The notes under the pieces: model-generated
The model's input: only the letters and a program-made list of their open reading frames with translations
Databases searched by the model: none
What the model was told of the DNA's origin: nothing
Translations under genes and position numbers: made by a program
In this document: positions 1-8,966 of the stretch, piece after piece
How positions within the stretch are numbered: position 1 is the first letter of the stretch
Layout of the letters: each line of letters begins with the position of its first letter
Assembly: GCA_030266015.1 (NCBI GenBank)
Contig: JAJDHD010000005.1
Span: 1-64,000 of the forward strand
Length of the DNA stretch: 64,000 bases
From: Christensenellaceae bacterium OttesenSCG-928-K19
GTDB lineage: Bacteria; Bacillota; Clostridia; Christensenellales; Christensenellaceae
Direction: 5' to 3'

Positions 1-1
1 C

Positions 2-436
2 GCGCGGCAAACGGCGGAGCGGTTGATTGAGCAGGTGGGGCTGAGCGAGCATCTGTCAAAACGCCCGCACCAGCTTTCGGGTGGCCAGCAGCAACGGGTG
101 GCCATCGCGCGGACGCTGGCACTCAATCCGGATATTATTCTGCTGGATGAGCCGATGTCCGCGCTGGACGCGGAAACACGGCTGACGCTGCGGGATGAAA
201 TTAAGGAAATTCAGAAGCAGTTTTCCACAACAATCATTTATATCACACATGACCAGGAAGAGGCTTTTGCCATGTCTGACCGTATTATGGTAATGGACAA
301 AGGCAACATAGAGCAAATCGATACGCCTCGCAACCTGATTGATCATCCGGCAGGCGAATATATCAAACGGTTTGTGATTCATAACATACAACGAAAAATC
401 GATTCGTTGATCCCCTATATGGGAGAACGGTCATGA
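2..436 (+). CDS. ABC transporter ATP-binding protein, 3' part
   Basis: This is the C-terminal part of an importer ATPase whose 5' end lies before the window; the frame is open from base 2. Visible are the ABC signature [15 protein letters not shown], the Walker B box [10 protein letters not shown] and the H-loop ITHDQEEA, so the nucleotide-binding subunit looks intact in what remains. This set is typical of the PotA/FbpC/PhnT-like group that powers uptake of iron, polyamines, thiamine or phosphonates. The stop overlaps the ATG of the permease gene by 4 bases (ATGA), so the two are translationally coupled. The substrate cannot be read from this subunit. Confidence 0.93.
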   Translation, partial: ARQTAERLIEQVGLSEHLSKRPHQLSGGQQQRVAIARTLALNPDIILLDEPMSALDAETRLTLRDEIKEIQKQFSTTIIYITHDQEEAFAMSDRIMVMDKGNIEQIDTPRNLIDHPAGEYIKRFVIHNIQRKIDSLIPYMGERS

Positions 437-2022
437 AGGCAGTCAGTAAACGCATGGGCGCCGCACAGCTTTTGCTGCTGGCGTTTTTTGTGATTGCGGT
501 CATTCTGCCTGTCGCGCGTATGCTCGTCTATATGGTGGATACGGACGTTGCCAAGCTGTTGACCTCGGATAGCTTTACAAAAGCATTGCTGAACTCCCTT
601 GCCGTTTCTGCCACCACAACACTGATCGCTGTGCTGCTGGCATGGGGGCTTGCCTGGTGTGTGGTGCGCAGCAATATACGGTTTAAAGGACTTTTCGCAA
701 TATTGTTCATATTACCCATGCTCATTCCATCCATATCACATGGCATGGGGCTGGTCGTTTTATTTGGCGCGAATGGTGTTGTCACAAATTTATTGAGCCT
801 TTCCAGCAATATTTACGGATTTTGGGGTATTGTAATCGGTTCCTTGATGTATTCCTTCCCTGTTGCATACCTAATGATTTCCGAGGTGTTGAGGTTTGAA
901 GACAGCTCGCCATATGAGGCAGCGGTGGTTCTCGGCATTTCCAAGCCACGGCAGATCACAGCCATTGCCTTCCCGTATTTGCGCAAACCCTTGGTTGTAA
1001 CAGCATTTGCCGTTTTTACGCTGGTCATTACCGACTATGGCGTTCCGCTCATGGTGGGCGGCCAATATACCACACTGCCTGTTATGCTCTATCAGGACGT
1101 TATCGGGCTGCTGGATTTTGGCAAAGGCAGCGCAATCGGCATGGTGTTGCTCATTCCTGCGGTCATCTCATTTTTAATAGACCTGCTGAACAAGGACAAA
1201 GGAAACACAACTTATGTGACAAAGCCCTTCCGCATCGCCAAAAACACGCCGCGCGATGTATTTGCAACCATTGTTTGTTTTGCGGTTGGGTTGTTCGTAT
1301 TGCTTCCCATTGTAGCGTTTGCCATTTTGACCTTTGTAAAAAAATATCCCAGCGACATGTCGTTTACGTTGGATAACATTACCCGTACGTTCAATATGCA
1401 AGCGGGGACATACCTGGCAAATTCACTTTTGATTGCTGTGTGCGTTGCCGCCATAGGCGTGGTTGTTGCCATTGTAACAGCCTACCTGACGGCCCGCGTG
1501 CCCGGCAGGCTGCCAAAATCATTGCATCTTTTTTCCATTACATCGCTGGCCATCCCCGGTATTGTGCTTGGGTTGTCCTATGTCTTGTTTTTTAAAGGAT
1601 CGTTTATCTATGGCACGTTGGCAATTTTGATGCTGGTCAATATGGTACACTTTTTTGCCTCGCCCTACCTGATGATGTATAACGCGTTTTCCAAGATGAA
1701 TAAGAACCTGGAAGCAGTGGGCGCCACGCTGGGCGTAAGCAGGCTGCGTATCATATTGGATGTATTCCTGCCGCAAACAAAATCCACCATCGCGGAAATG
1801 TTTTCTTACTTTTTTGTCAATTCCATGATGACTATTTCTGCAGTATCATTTTTGGCGACAGTGTCCACACGCCCACTCTCGCTGATGATCACTACCTTTG
1901 AGGCACAAATGATGCTGGAGGGGGCAGCGTTTGTGTCCTTGCTTATTTTGGCGATTAACCTGCTCTTAAAGGGCGGTATTAACCTGTATAAAAGCCGTAT
2001 GCAAAAAAAGGAGGCCGCATGA
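433..2022 (+). CDS. ABC transporter permease, fused two-domain type
   Basis: A 529-residue inner-membrane permease made of two fused binding-protein-dependent transport domains. Each half carries its own EAA loop: EAAVVLGISKPRQ near residue 163 and EAVGATLGVSRLR near residue 430. A single-chain double permease is the layout of the FbpB/ThiP/PhnV group, which takes up ferric iron, thiamine or 2-aminoethylphosphonate. It sits between the ATPase and a cytidylyltransferase-like gene, overlapping both by 4 bases. That context favours an amino-alcohol or phosphonate substrate, but this is inference. The periplasmic binding protein is not in the window and may lie upstream. Confidence 0.92.
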   Translation: MKAVSKRMGAAQLLLLAFFVIAVILPVARMLVYMVDTDVAKLLTSDSFTKALLNSLAVSATTTLIAVLLAWGLAWCVVRSNIRFKGLFAILFILPMLIPSISHGMGLVVLFGANGVVTNLLSLSSNIYGFWGIVIGSLMYSFPVAYLMISEVLRFEDSSPYEAAVVLGISKPRQITAIAFPYLRKPLVVTAFAVFTLVITDYGVPLMVGGQYTTLPVMLYQDVIGLLDFGKGSAIGMVLLIPAVISFLIDLLNKDKGNTTYVTKPFRIAKNTPRDVFATIVCFAVGLFVLLPIVAFAILTFVKKYPSDMSFTLDNITRTFNMQAGTYLANSLLIAVCVAAIGVVVAIVTAYLTARVPGRLPKSLHLFSITSLAIPGIVLGLSYVLFFKGSFIYGTLAILMLVNMVHFFASPYLMMYNAFSKMNKNLEAVGATLGVSRLRIILDVFLPQTKSTIAEMFSYFFVNSMMTISAVSFLATVSTRPLSLMITTFEAQMMLEGAAFVSLLILAINLLLKGGINLYKSRMQKKEAA

Positions 2023-2912
2023 GCATTACCCGAAACCAATTTGACATTCTGACTGTGCTGGAAAAATCGCCGAAGCTGGCCACCCAGCGCGAGATTGCGC
2101 AGGAATCCAAGCGTTCGCTGGGCACTGTCAACAAAACCATGCAAGAGTTGATCCAGCTTGGCTATGTAAGCCAAGAACGCATTACTCCGGCGGGGCAAAA
2201 CGCCTTGGAGCCTTACCGCGTAAAGCGCGCGGTTTTTATCGCCGCAGGCTTTGGTACCCGTCTGGTGCCTATTACGCTCAACACACCCAAGCCCTTGGTG
2301 CGGGTAAACGGAACGCGCATTATTGATACGCTGCTGGACGCTGTAACGGCAGCAGAGATTGAAGAAATTTATATTGTGCGTGGCTATCTGGCCGAACAGT
2401 TTGACCAGCTTTTGTATAAATACCCCAACATCCGGTTTATCGAAAATCCGGCCTATAACGAAACCAACAATATATCCTCCGCTATGTGTGCGCGTTATCT
2501 TTTGAAAAACGCATATGTGCTGGAGGCTGACCTGCTGCTCTATAACCCCGCGCTCATCACCAAATACCAATACATTTCCAATTACCTTGGTGTGCCGGTA
2601 GACCGGACGGACGATTGGTGCTTTCATACAAATGGACGGCAAATCACCAAAATGACATTGGGCGGAACCGGTTGCCATCATATGTTTGGGATTTCTTATT
2701 GGACAGAAGACGCAGGGGCGCATATGGCGGAAGATGTAAAAAAAGTTTATGAGATGCCCGGGGGGAAAGAGCGCTTTTGGGATCAGGTCGCGTTGGAGTA
2801 TTGCCTGAAAAATTATAAGGTGGAAATACGCGAATGTTCCTTTGAAGACATTGTGGAAATTGACACATTCCGCGAGCTGAAGGCGCTGGATAAAACATAC
2901 GGGGATATTTGA
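2019..2912 (+). CDS. winged-helix / LicC-like nucleotidyltransferase fusion
   Basis: 297 residues. Residues 1-66 form a winged-helix DNA-binding domain (AQESKRSLGTVNKTMQEL is the recognition helix region, followed by a wing and LGYVSQERIT). From residue about 68 comes a sugar/choline-type nucleotidyltransferase with the nucleotide-binding motif AAGFGTRLVPITLNTPKPLV and a NNISSAM segment resembling LicC, the CTP:phosphocholine cytidylyltransferase. AEP cytidylyltransferases (PntC) belong to the same fold. The ATG overlaps the permease stop, with AAAGGAGG 6 bases upstream, so it is made together with the importer. The likely role is activating an imported or salvaged phospho-amine as a CDP/CMP derivative. 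The helix-turn-helix suggests self-regulation. The exact substrate is unknown. Confidence 0.8.
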   Translation: MSITRNQFDILTVLEKSPKLATQREIAQESKRSLGTVNKTMQELIQLGYVSQERITPAGQNALEPYRVKRAVFIAAGFGTRLVPITLNTPKPLVRVNGTRIIDTLLDAVTAAEIEEIYIVRGYLAEQFDQLLYKYPNIRFIENPAYNETNNISSAMCARYLLKNAYVLEADLLLYNPALITKYQYISNYLGVPVDRTDDWCFHTNGRQITKMTLGGTGCHHMFGISYWTEDAGAHMAEDVKKVYEMPGGKERFWDQVALEYCLKNYKVEIRECSFEDIVEIDTFRELKALDKTYGDI

Positions 2913-2971
2913 CCACCTAGTGCTATGCGTTTGCTCATAATACATTGTATAATATGCTATGTGCTGGATGA

Positions 2972-3000
2972 TTGACAAAAGAATTTGTTGTCGGTATAGT
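2972..3000 (+). promoter_or_regulatory. SigA-type promoter of the sulfatase-fold gene
   Basis: TTGACA at 2972-2977, a 17-base spacer and TATAGT at 2995-3000. It is placed about 55 bases before the coding start at 3057 and separates this gene from the ABC operon. Confidence 0.8.
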
Positions 3001-3056
3001 AGAAGTTGTGGTATTTTGGATGCCGCAATTTTTAATATTGGGTGTATGACTGGAAT

Positions 3057-4766
3057 ATGGAAAAATTGAAACGTTTTTTTACGGACGACCGTCCGCTTAA
3101 GACAAAGGTACTGATTGCGCTGGTCGCCAGCTTTGGCTGTTGCTTCACTTTTTTTATTTTTGGGCCGCTGGATCTGGCAATATACAACGACTCGCTTATC
3201 CCGTTTGACTTTGCAGACTACCTGCCCATTGCACTGGGTGTAGGCTTGTTGTTTATGGCAGTCCTGTTTGCGATTTTTATGTTTGTCAAAAACAGGGGGT
3301 TTGATATCCTCATATCTTTATTTGTCGGCATATTGATTGCCGGCTATGTGCAGGGTACCTTTTTAAACGGATACCTGGGGGAAATGACAGGAGACGCAGT
3401 AGACTGGGCGGCTCTACAGACGCAAACCATTGTAAACGCCTTGGTGTGGATTGGCCTGATTGCCATTCCATTTCTGGTACTCCGGTTTGCCAAGGCCGCC
3501 TGGAGCAAACTGGTGGTGCTGGTGCCTGTCGCGCTGGTTGCCATGCAGCTCGTCGGCCTGGTCTCAACCGTAACCGTTTCTGGTGTAATGGAGACACATA
3601 AGTTGCGGCAGGACGAACCTGCCCCCGGGTTTTTATCAACGCAGGGGCTGTTTGAGTTGTCCTCCGAAGACAATATTATTTTGTTGATCCTCGACCGGCT
3701 GGACGTCGATTATACACAAGAAATCCTTGCCGAAGACCCAGACTACTTTGCACCGCTGGATGGTTTCACTTATTATACCAATAATACTTCACTCTACAAT
3801 CAAACCTATCCTTCGGTGGCCTATATGCTGACCGGGGAAGAAACGGATATCCGCACTCCTAAAAAAGAGTATCTGACGCAGGCATGGGAAAACGCCACAT
3901 TCATACCCACACTGCAGCAAAACGGGTATGTCGCGCGGTTGTATTTTGACCATAGTTCTGTTTACACTGATATTGCACAACTGGAAGGAATTGCCGACAA
4001 TATTGCACCCGGGGAAAAGCAAATTCGCTTCCGTGCGGCCAATTCTGGTATGCTCAAGCTTTCCGCATACCGCTATGCACCATATTTGCTGAAGCCATAC
4101 TTCTGGAGCCCGGCCGACTTCAGCCCAACGGTAGGATATGTAAGCGACCAGGTTCCTTATGTCATCGACGATTATGGGTTTTCTCAGGCATTGCAAAATA
4201 GCGGCATCACATTACAGGACCGGGCAAATTGCCTGCAATACTATCATCTTTCGGGTGGGCACGGGCCGTTCACCATGGATGAAAATGGGCAACTTATAGA
4301 GGGCGCCAACTATATCTCACACATCAAGGGTTGTTATACCACTATATACGAATATATACGGCAAATGAAAGAACTTGGCATTTATGAGGATGCGACCATT
4401 ATCATCACCGGAGACCACGGTGCGTTACCAGACAACGCAGCCCCCAGCAGCGCCGTCTTGCCAGCACTTTTTGTAAAGCCTTCGGGCAGTTCCGGTACAC
4501 CGCTTGAGGTCAGCCATGACGCTGTGAGTGATTCCCAGCTACGCGCCTCCCTGTTGGCATATGCAGGCATCGATTCCTCCGCGGAAGGCGAGACCTATGA
4601 AGAAGCGATTGCAAACCACTCCAACGAGGTGCGTCATTACATTTACCTATATGACAACCTGGCCAGACGCTCCAATGTGTGCACATTCGATATTTTTGGC
4701 GATGCCAACGATTATGAGAACTGGAAGATAGCTGACCAATATGAAGTAGAAGCGCAACCCTGGTAA
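3057..4766 (+). CDS. membrane-anchored sulfatase/phosphotransferase-fold protein
   Basis: 569 residues. Roughly five hydrophobic segments fill the first 190 residues. An extracellular alkaline-phosphatase-superfamily (sulfatase, PF00884-like) domain follows, with LILDRLD at its start, a candidate nucleophile Thr in NTSLYNQTYPS and the metal-binding motif ITGDHG near the end. Enzymes of this build include lipoteichoic acid synthases and phosphoethanolamine or phosphoglycerol transferases acting on surface glycans or lipids. ATG 3057 is preferred over GTG 3042 because GGGTG lies about 12 bases before it, although the ribosome site is weak either way. It follows the cytidylyltransferase-like gene but has its own promoter. 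A role in decorating the envelope is inference. Confidence 0.78.
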   Translation: MEKLKRFFTDDRPLKTKVLIALVASFGCCFTFFIFGPLDLAIYNDSLIPFDFADYLPIALGVGLLFMAVLFAIFMFVKNRGFDILISLFVGILIAGYVQGTFLNGYLGEMTGDAVDWAALQTQTIVNALVWIGLIAIPFLVLRFAKAAWSKLVVLVPVALVAMQLVGLVSTVTVSGVMETHKLRQDEPAPGFLSTQGLFELSSEDNIILLILDRLDVDYTQEILAEDPDYFAPLDGFTYYTNNTSLYNQTYPSVAYMLTGEETDIRTPKKEYLTQAWENATFIPTLQQNGYVARLYFDHSSVYTDIAQLEGIADNIAPGEKQIRFRAANSGMLKLSAYRYAPYLLKPYFWSPADFSPTVGYVSDQVPYVIDDYGFSQALQNSGITLQDRANCLQYYHLSGGHGPFTMDENGQLIEGANYISHIKGCYTTIYEYIRQMKELGIYEDATIIITGDHGALPDNAAPSSAVLPALFVKPSGSSGTPLEVSHDAVSDSQLRASLLAYAGIDSSAEGETYEEAIANHSNEVRHYIYLYDNLARRSNVCTFDIFGDANDYENWKIADQYEVEAQPW

Positions 4767-4794
4767 CTGAATAAAGCCAAAAATTGATATGAGG

Positions 4795-4842
4795 CAGGCT
4801 GTTGGAACAATCCGCCCTGGAATTTCCAGTAGCCTGTTTTTT
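4795..4842 (+). terminator. intrinsic terminator after the sulfatase-fold gene
   Basis: CAGGCT at 4795-4800 pairs with AGCCTG at 4831-4836. An inner CTGG/CCAG hairpin lies in the loop and a run of T follows to 4842. Confidence 0.75.
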
Positions 4843-4933
4843 GTGTTTGAAAAAAATTTCGCTGAATTTTGGCATACTAATATTATGATACAACCGTTTT
4901 CCACCGCCATTTAGCTGCAATGGCCACTCCTGA

Positions 4934-4962
4934 TTTACATTCCGATAAAAAGGGAGTATACT
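4934..4962 (+). promoter_or_regulatory. promoter of the acyl-CoA synthetase gene
   Basis: TTTACA at 4934-4939, a 17-base spacer and TATACT at 4957-4962. The leader to the ATG at 4995 is about 26 bases and contains GGAGG. Confidence 0.72.
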
Positions 4963-4994
4963 CTGAAGTAACACTTTTTTGTGGAGGAAATACA

Positions 4995-6629
4995 ATGCCA
5001 ATCACAGAGAACCTGATTAAAAACGCACAAAACTATGCGCATGAAGTTGCACTTGTAGAGCTGAATCCGGAAATACAAGAGCGCCATGAACGCGCATGGA
5101 AGGAATATGAGCTGGTGGAGCCGGGTCATGCCAAGGGCTATCGGTTTGAGATCTCCTGGAAGGAATTCAACGAAAAAACCAATCGGTTTGCAAATTACCT
5201 GCTGAGGCAGGGGATCGGCAAGGGTAACAAGGTCGCCATATTGCTGATGAATTGCCTGGAGTGGCTGCCCATTTATTTTGGCATTTTAAAGACAGGTGCT
5301 GTTGTTGTGCCCCTCAATTTCCGCTATACAGCAGAAGAGATAAAATATTGCCTGGGACTTTCCGAGTCAGATATGCTGGTGTTTGGCCCGGAGTTTATTG
5401 ACCGTATTGAGGAGATTAAGGATGACATTCCCCAGGTAAGGGGGCTGATTTACGTAAACGATCAAAGCCCGGCGTTTGCCACGCGGTATGACGAGCTTGT
5501 GGCAGAAATGCCGGTGGATGAACCAAATATTCCTTTGACTGATAACGAGGATGCGGCTATTTATTTTTCATCCGGTACAACAGGCTTCCCCAAGGCGATT
5601 TTGCACACGCACAGGAGCCTTGTATCCGCCTGCGAAACAGAGCAAAACCACCATGGGCAAACGCATGAGGATGTGTTTTTGTGTATTCCGCCGCTATACC
5701 ACACGGGTGCAAAGATGCACTGGTTCGGCAGCTTCCTTACGGGGGGCAAGGGCGTGATACTGCGCGGCGTAAAGCCCCGCTGGATTCTTGATTCCGTAAG
5801 CAGGGAGAAAGCAACCATTGTGTGGCTGCTTGTGCCGTGGGCACAGGATATACTAGATGCGATAGACGACGGGCGCGTGTGCCTGGATGATTATGATCTT
5901 TCACAGTGGCGGTTGATGCACATTGGCGCACAACCCGTGCCGCCCAGCCTAATCCGCAGGTGGAAAAAGCATTTTCCAAACCATGCGTATGATACTAACT
6001 ACGGCCTTTCTGAGTCCATCGGCCCCGGTTGCGTGCACCTTGGCATGGAAAACATCCACAAGGTTGGCGCCATCGGCGTACCCGGCTATAACTGGGAGGC
6101 CAAAATTGTGGATGAACACGGCATAGAGGTGACGGACGGGGAAGTGGGCGAGCTGATTGTAAAAGGCCCCGGGCTGATGAAATGTTACTTTAACGACGAG
6201 GAGGCCACCGCCGCGTCCCTAAAGCACGGCTGGCTTTTTACCGGCGACATGGCAAAAAAAGATGAGGATGAGTTTATTCACCTCGTAGACCGCAAAAAAG
6301 ACGTGATTATCTGCGGTGGAGAAAACATCTATCCCGTACAGATAGAGGATTTTCTCCGTTCGCATGATGACGTGAAGGATGCGGCTGTCATCGGTATGCC
6401 CGACCACCGCCTGGGCGAGATTACTGCCGCTATCATAGAACTAAAACCGGGCAGCAGCTGCACGGAAGAGGATATGTCCTATTTTTGCAAGAGCCTGCCA
6501 CGCTACAAGCGTCCGCGACGCATCATTTTTGCGGAGGTGCCGCGCAACGCCACAGGCAAAATAGAAAAACCCAAGCTTAGGGAGACCTACTGCGGCGAAT
6601 CGCTTGTGGAAGCACAAACAAAAGCGTAA
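4995..6629 (+). CDS. AMP-forming acyl-CoA synthetase
   Basis: 544 residues of the ANL (acyl-CoA synthetase/luciferase) superfamily. It activates a carboxylic acid as the acyl-AMP and passes it to CoA. The P-loop-like motif SSGTTGFPKAILHTH lies near residue 190, the GLSES adenine-binding segment near 340, the hinge motif LFTGDMAKKDEDEF follows, and the catalytic lysine lies in NATGKIEKPKLRE near the end. The ATG at 4995 follows GGAGG by 7 bases, so a longer upstream reading is rejected. It is monocistronic with its own promoter. The natural acid is not recognisable; crotonobetaine, aromatic or medium-chain acids are all possible. It is not closely similar to the other three ligases in the window. 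Confidence 0.88.
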   Translation: MPITENLIKNAQNYAHEVALVELNPEIQERHERAWKEYELVEPGHAKGYRFEISWKEFNEKTNRFANYLLRQGIGKGNKVAILLMNCLEWLPIYFGILKTGAVVVPLNFRYTAEEIKYCLGLSESDMLVFGPEFIDRIEEIKDDIPQVRGLIYVNDQSPAFATRYDELVAEMPVDEPNIPLTDNEDAAIYFSSGTTGFPKAILHTHRSLVSACETEQNHHGQTHEDVFLCIPPLYHTGAKMHWFGSFLTGGKGVILRGVKPRWILDSVSREKATIVWLLVPWAQDILDAIDDGRVCLDDYDLSQWRLMHIGAQPVPPSLIRRWKKHFPNHAYDTNYGLSESIGPGCVHLGMENIHKVGAIGVPGYNWEAKIVDEHGIEVTDGEVGELIVKGPGLMKCYFNDEEATAASLKHGWLFTGDMAKKDEDEFIHLVDRKKDVIICGGENIYPVQIEDFLRSHDDVKDAAVIGMPDHRLGEITAAIIELKPGSSCTEEDMSYFCKSLPRYKRPRRIIFAEVPRNATGKIEKPKLRETYCGESLVEAQTKA

Positions 6630-6672
6630 GCTTTGATTTGGCGAACTTCATCCTGAAAGAAGGCTTTTCCTA

Positions 6673-7701
6673 ATGAAACGTTATCTTGTTGGGCTTTTGG
6701 CTTGCTTTGCCATTGCCGTTGCCGCATGGCTGCTGGGAAACCTGCTCCCCGTTGTGGGCGGGCCGGTATTCGCAATAGCAATCGGCATGGTGTTGGCAGT
6801 GCTTTTCAAAAAAAGGGACTATGCGCAGCCCGGTATTGATTTCACTTCAAAAAAAGTATTGCAATATGCCGTGATACTGCTGGGGTTTGGCCTAAACCTT
6901 TCTGTGATACTGGAAACAGGGGTTCGTTCGCTGCCCATCATCCTTACCACCATCGCCGTTGCCCTGTTTGTTGCATACATCCTGCACAAAGCATTGCGTA
7001 TTCCCGGGAAAATCTCCACGCTTGTGGGCGTGGGCTCTGCTATTTGCGGCGGTTCCGCTATTGCCGCCACCGCGCCTGTCATCGATGCCAACGATGAGGA
7101 GGTCGCCCAGTCCATCTCCGTCATTTTCTTTTTTAATGTACTCGCTGCCGTGCTGTTTCCCGCATTGGGTGGCTTGCTGGGGTTCGACACTGCTTCGGGG
7201 GAGGCCTTCGGCATCTTTGCCGGCACCGCCATCAACGATACTTCCTCTGTAACAGCCGCGGCCGCCACATGGGATTCCCTCTATCATTTAGGCTCGGCCA
7301 CACTCGACATGGCCGTCACCGTCAAGCTAACGCGTACGCTGGCCATCATTCCCATCACCTTATTCCTCGCGTTTTTTCGCACGCGCAAAGAAGCCAAAAC
7401 AGGCAAAGCGGGCAACAAAGTCCGGCTGGGCAAGATTTTTCCGTTTTTTATCCTTTGGTTTATCCTGGCGTCTGTCATCACAACCATTGCCACACACTTT
7501 GGCGTGCCTGCCGATTTTTTCCTGCCGTTCAAGGATCTCAGTAAATTCCTCATCATCATGGCCATGGCGGCCATTGGGTTGAATACAAACATCGTGAAAT
7601 TAATAAAAACAGGAGGGAAGCCCCTGCTCATGGGATTTTGCTGCTGGGTCAGCATCACTGCTGTCAGCTTGCTGGTGCAGCACTTTACGGGAATATGGTA
7701 G
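6673..7701 (+). CDS. YeiH/UPF0324 family membrane transporter
   Basis: 342 residues with about ten hydrophobic segments. It matches the UPF0324 family, often annotated as putative sulfate exporters, by the glycine-rich conserved block [19 protein letters not shown] near residue 117, the [11 protein letters not shown] block and the MAAIGLNTN segment near the C-terminus. Members are transporters of uncertain substrate; sulfate or sulfonate export is suggested in the literature but not settled. It lies 43 bases after the acyl-CoA synthetase on the same strand and may be co-transcribed. It faces tcdA tail to tail. Confidence 0.87.
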   Translation: MKRYLVGLLACFAIAVAAWLLGNLLPVVGGPVFAIAIGMVLAVLFKKRDYAQPGIDFTSKKVLQYAVILLGFGLNLSVILETGVRSLPIILTTIAVALFVAYILHKALRIPGKISTLVGVGSAICGGSAIAATAPVIDANDEEVAQSISVIFFFNVLAAVLFPALGGLLGFDTASGEAFGIFAGTAINDTSSVTAAAATWDSLYHLGSATLDMAVTVKLTRTLAIIPITLFLAFFRTRKEAKTGKAGNKVRLGKIFPFFILWFILASVITTIATHFGVPADFFLPFKDLSKFLIIMAMAAIGLNTNIVKLIKTGGKPLLMGFCCWVSITAVSLLVQHFTGIW

Positions 7702-7719
7702 GCCGGCATCTTGCGGCTC

Positions 7720-8436
7720 TCACACAAGGCCACTAATGCCCTTTACAACCTCGCCCGCCATAACCAGCCCGGCAACAGACGGCACAAACGCCACGCTGCC
7801 CGGCGTACTTTTACGTAGGCTATCCGGATTTTCTGATGCTTGGGTATACGGCTTTAGCGGTTCCTCTGTGGAATAAACCACCTTCAGCGTGGTTATGCCA
7901 CGCTTTTTCAGCTCACGCCGCATTACCTTGGCAAGCGGGCACACCGATGTTTTATAAAGGTCGGCTACCTCAAACCTGGTGGGATCCAGCTTGTTGCCCG
8001 CGCCCATGGAGCTGATAATAGGAACACCCGCCGCGTGTGCCTGTTCAATCAGCGTCAGCTTGGACGAAACGGTGTCAATCGCGTCCAAAATATAAGAATA
8101 GCCGGACAAATCAAACTGCCCGGCGTTTTGTTCCGAATAAAAAACTGAATATGTTTTCACATTTGCCTGTGGGTTAATACTGTGGATGCGTTTTTTCATC
8201 ACGTCTGTTTTTTGTTTACCCACCGTTTTCTGTGTCGCGATAATCTGCCGGTTGATGTTGGTGACATCCACTGTGTCGCTGTCAAACAGCACAAAGCCAC
8301 CCACACCGCTCCGCGCAAGCGCTTCCGCCGCATACGACCCCACACCGCCTACGCCAAACACTGCCACCGTGGCGGCCTCCAGCTTTTGCATGGCTTCTTT
8401 GCCAAGAAGCATTTCTGTCCTCACAAACTCATCCAT
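7720..8436 (-). CDS. tcdA: tRNA threonylcarbamoyladenosine dehydratase TcdA
   Basis: 238 residues of the ThiF/MoeB/E1-like family. It has the Rossmann nucleotide motif FGVGGVGSYAAEAL at residues 26-39 and the adenylation signature NINRQI. TcdA uses ATP to cyclise t6A37 to ct6A in ANN-decoding tRNAs. In E. coli it works with a cysteine desulfurase system, and here the gene is the last of iscR-iscS-iscU-tcdA, 51 bases after iscU, which fits. No clear ribosome site precedes the ATG. ThiF or HesA-type adenylyltransferase is the alternative, but length and motifs match TcdA/YgdL best. Confidence 0.88.
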   Translation of the reverse strand: MDEFVRTEMLLGKEAMQKLEAATVAVFGVGGVGSYAAEALARSGVGGFVLFDSDTVDVTNINRQIIATQKTVGKQKTDVMKKRIHSINPQANVKTYSVFYSEQNAGQFDLSGYSYILDAIDTVSSKLTLIEQAHAAGVPIISSMGAGNKLDPTRFEVADLYKTSVCPLAKVMRRELKKRGITTLKVVYSTEEPLKPYTQASENPDSLRKSTPGSVAFVPSVAGLVMAGEVVKGISGLV

Positions 8437-8487
8437 ATTTAAAACAATAACCCGAAAGACCCAAAAATAACAAGTTTGACTACCAAA

Positions 8488-8931
8488 TCAATATTCTGTT
8501 TCTTCCTCTTCGTGCTCCCCAATATCTGTCTTGGGCTTCTCCAGCCCTTCAATTTTGATATTGTGCTTTTCCGCATAGTCCCACAGCGCAGCCTGTATGG
8601 CCTCCTCCGCCAACATGGAACAGTGAATCTTCTGAGCGGGCAGGCCGTCCAGCGCTTCCAGCACGGCGCGGTTTGTCACCTCCAGCGCCTGCTGCACCGT
8701 TTTGCCCTTTACAAGCTCTGTCGCCATGCTGCTCGTCGCCACGGCAGCGCCACACCCAAATGTCTTGAATTTCACATCGTTGATAATACCCGTTTTGTCG
8801 TCGATGTCAAGATAAATGCGCATAATGTCACCGCATTTGGCGTTGCCCACCGTGCCCACGCCGCTGGCATGTTCTATTTCCCCCACGTTGCGCGGGTTTT
8901 GAAAATGATCCATTACTTTTTCCGAATACAT
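8488..8931 (-). CDS. iscU: Fe-S cluster scaffold IscU/NifU-like
   Basis: 147 residues. The three cluster-ligand cysteines sit in their usual contexts: AKCGDIMRIYLD, KTFGCGAAVATSS and KIHCSMLAEEAI, with the aspartate of CGDIM also present. The protein assembles [2Fe-2S]/[4Fe-4S] clusters using sulfur from the cysteine desulfurase encoded 35 bases upstream. The Isc/Nif-type spacing, rather than the zinc-site insertion of SufU, places it with IscU/NifU N-terminal proteins. It is the third gene of the Isc operon. Confidence 0.95.
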   Translation of the reverse strand: MYSEKVMDHFQNPRNVGEIEHASGVGTVGNAKCGDIMRIYLDIDDKTGIINDVKFKTFGCGAAVATSSMATELVKGKTVQQALEVTNRAVLEALDGLPAQKIHCSMLAEEAIQAALWDYAEKHNIKIEGLEKPKTDIGEHEEEETEY

Positions 8932-8966
8932 TGTGTTTTTACTCCTTATTCCAACTCTTCTTTAAT

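Noticed and set aside
1806-2978. 390-codon minus-strand open frame opposite the permease end and nucleotidyltransferase gene
   Set aside because: It is antisense to two overlapping genes with clear motifs, has no family features and no ribosome site; the opposite frame is open by codon bias.
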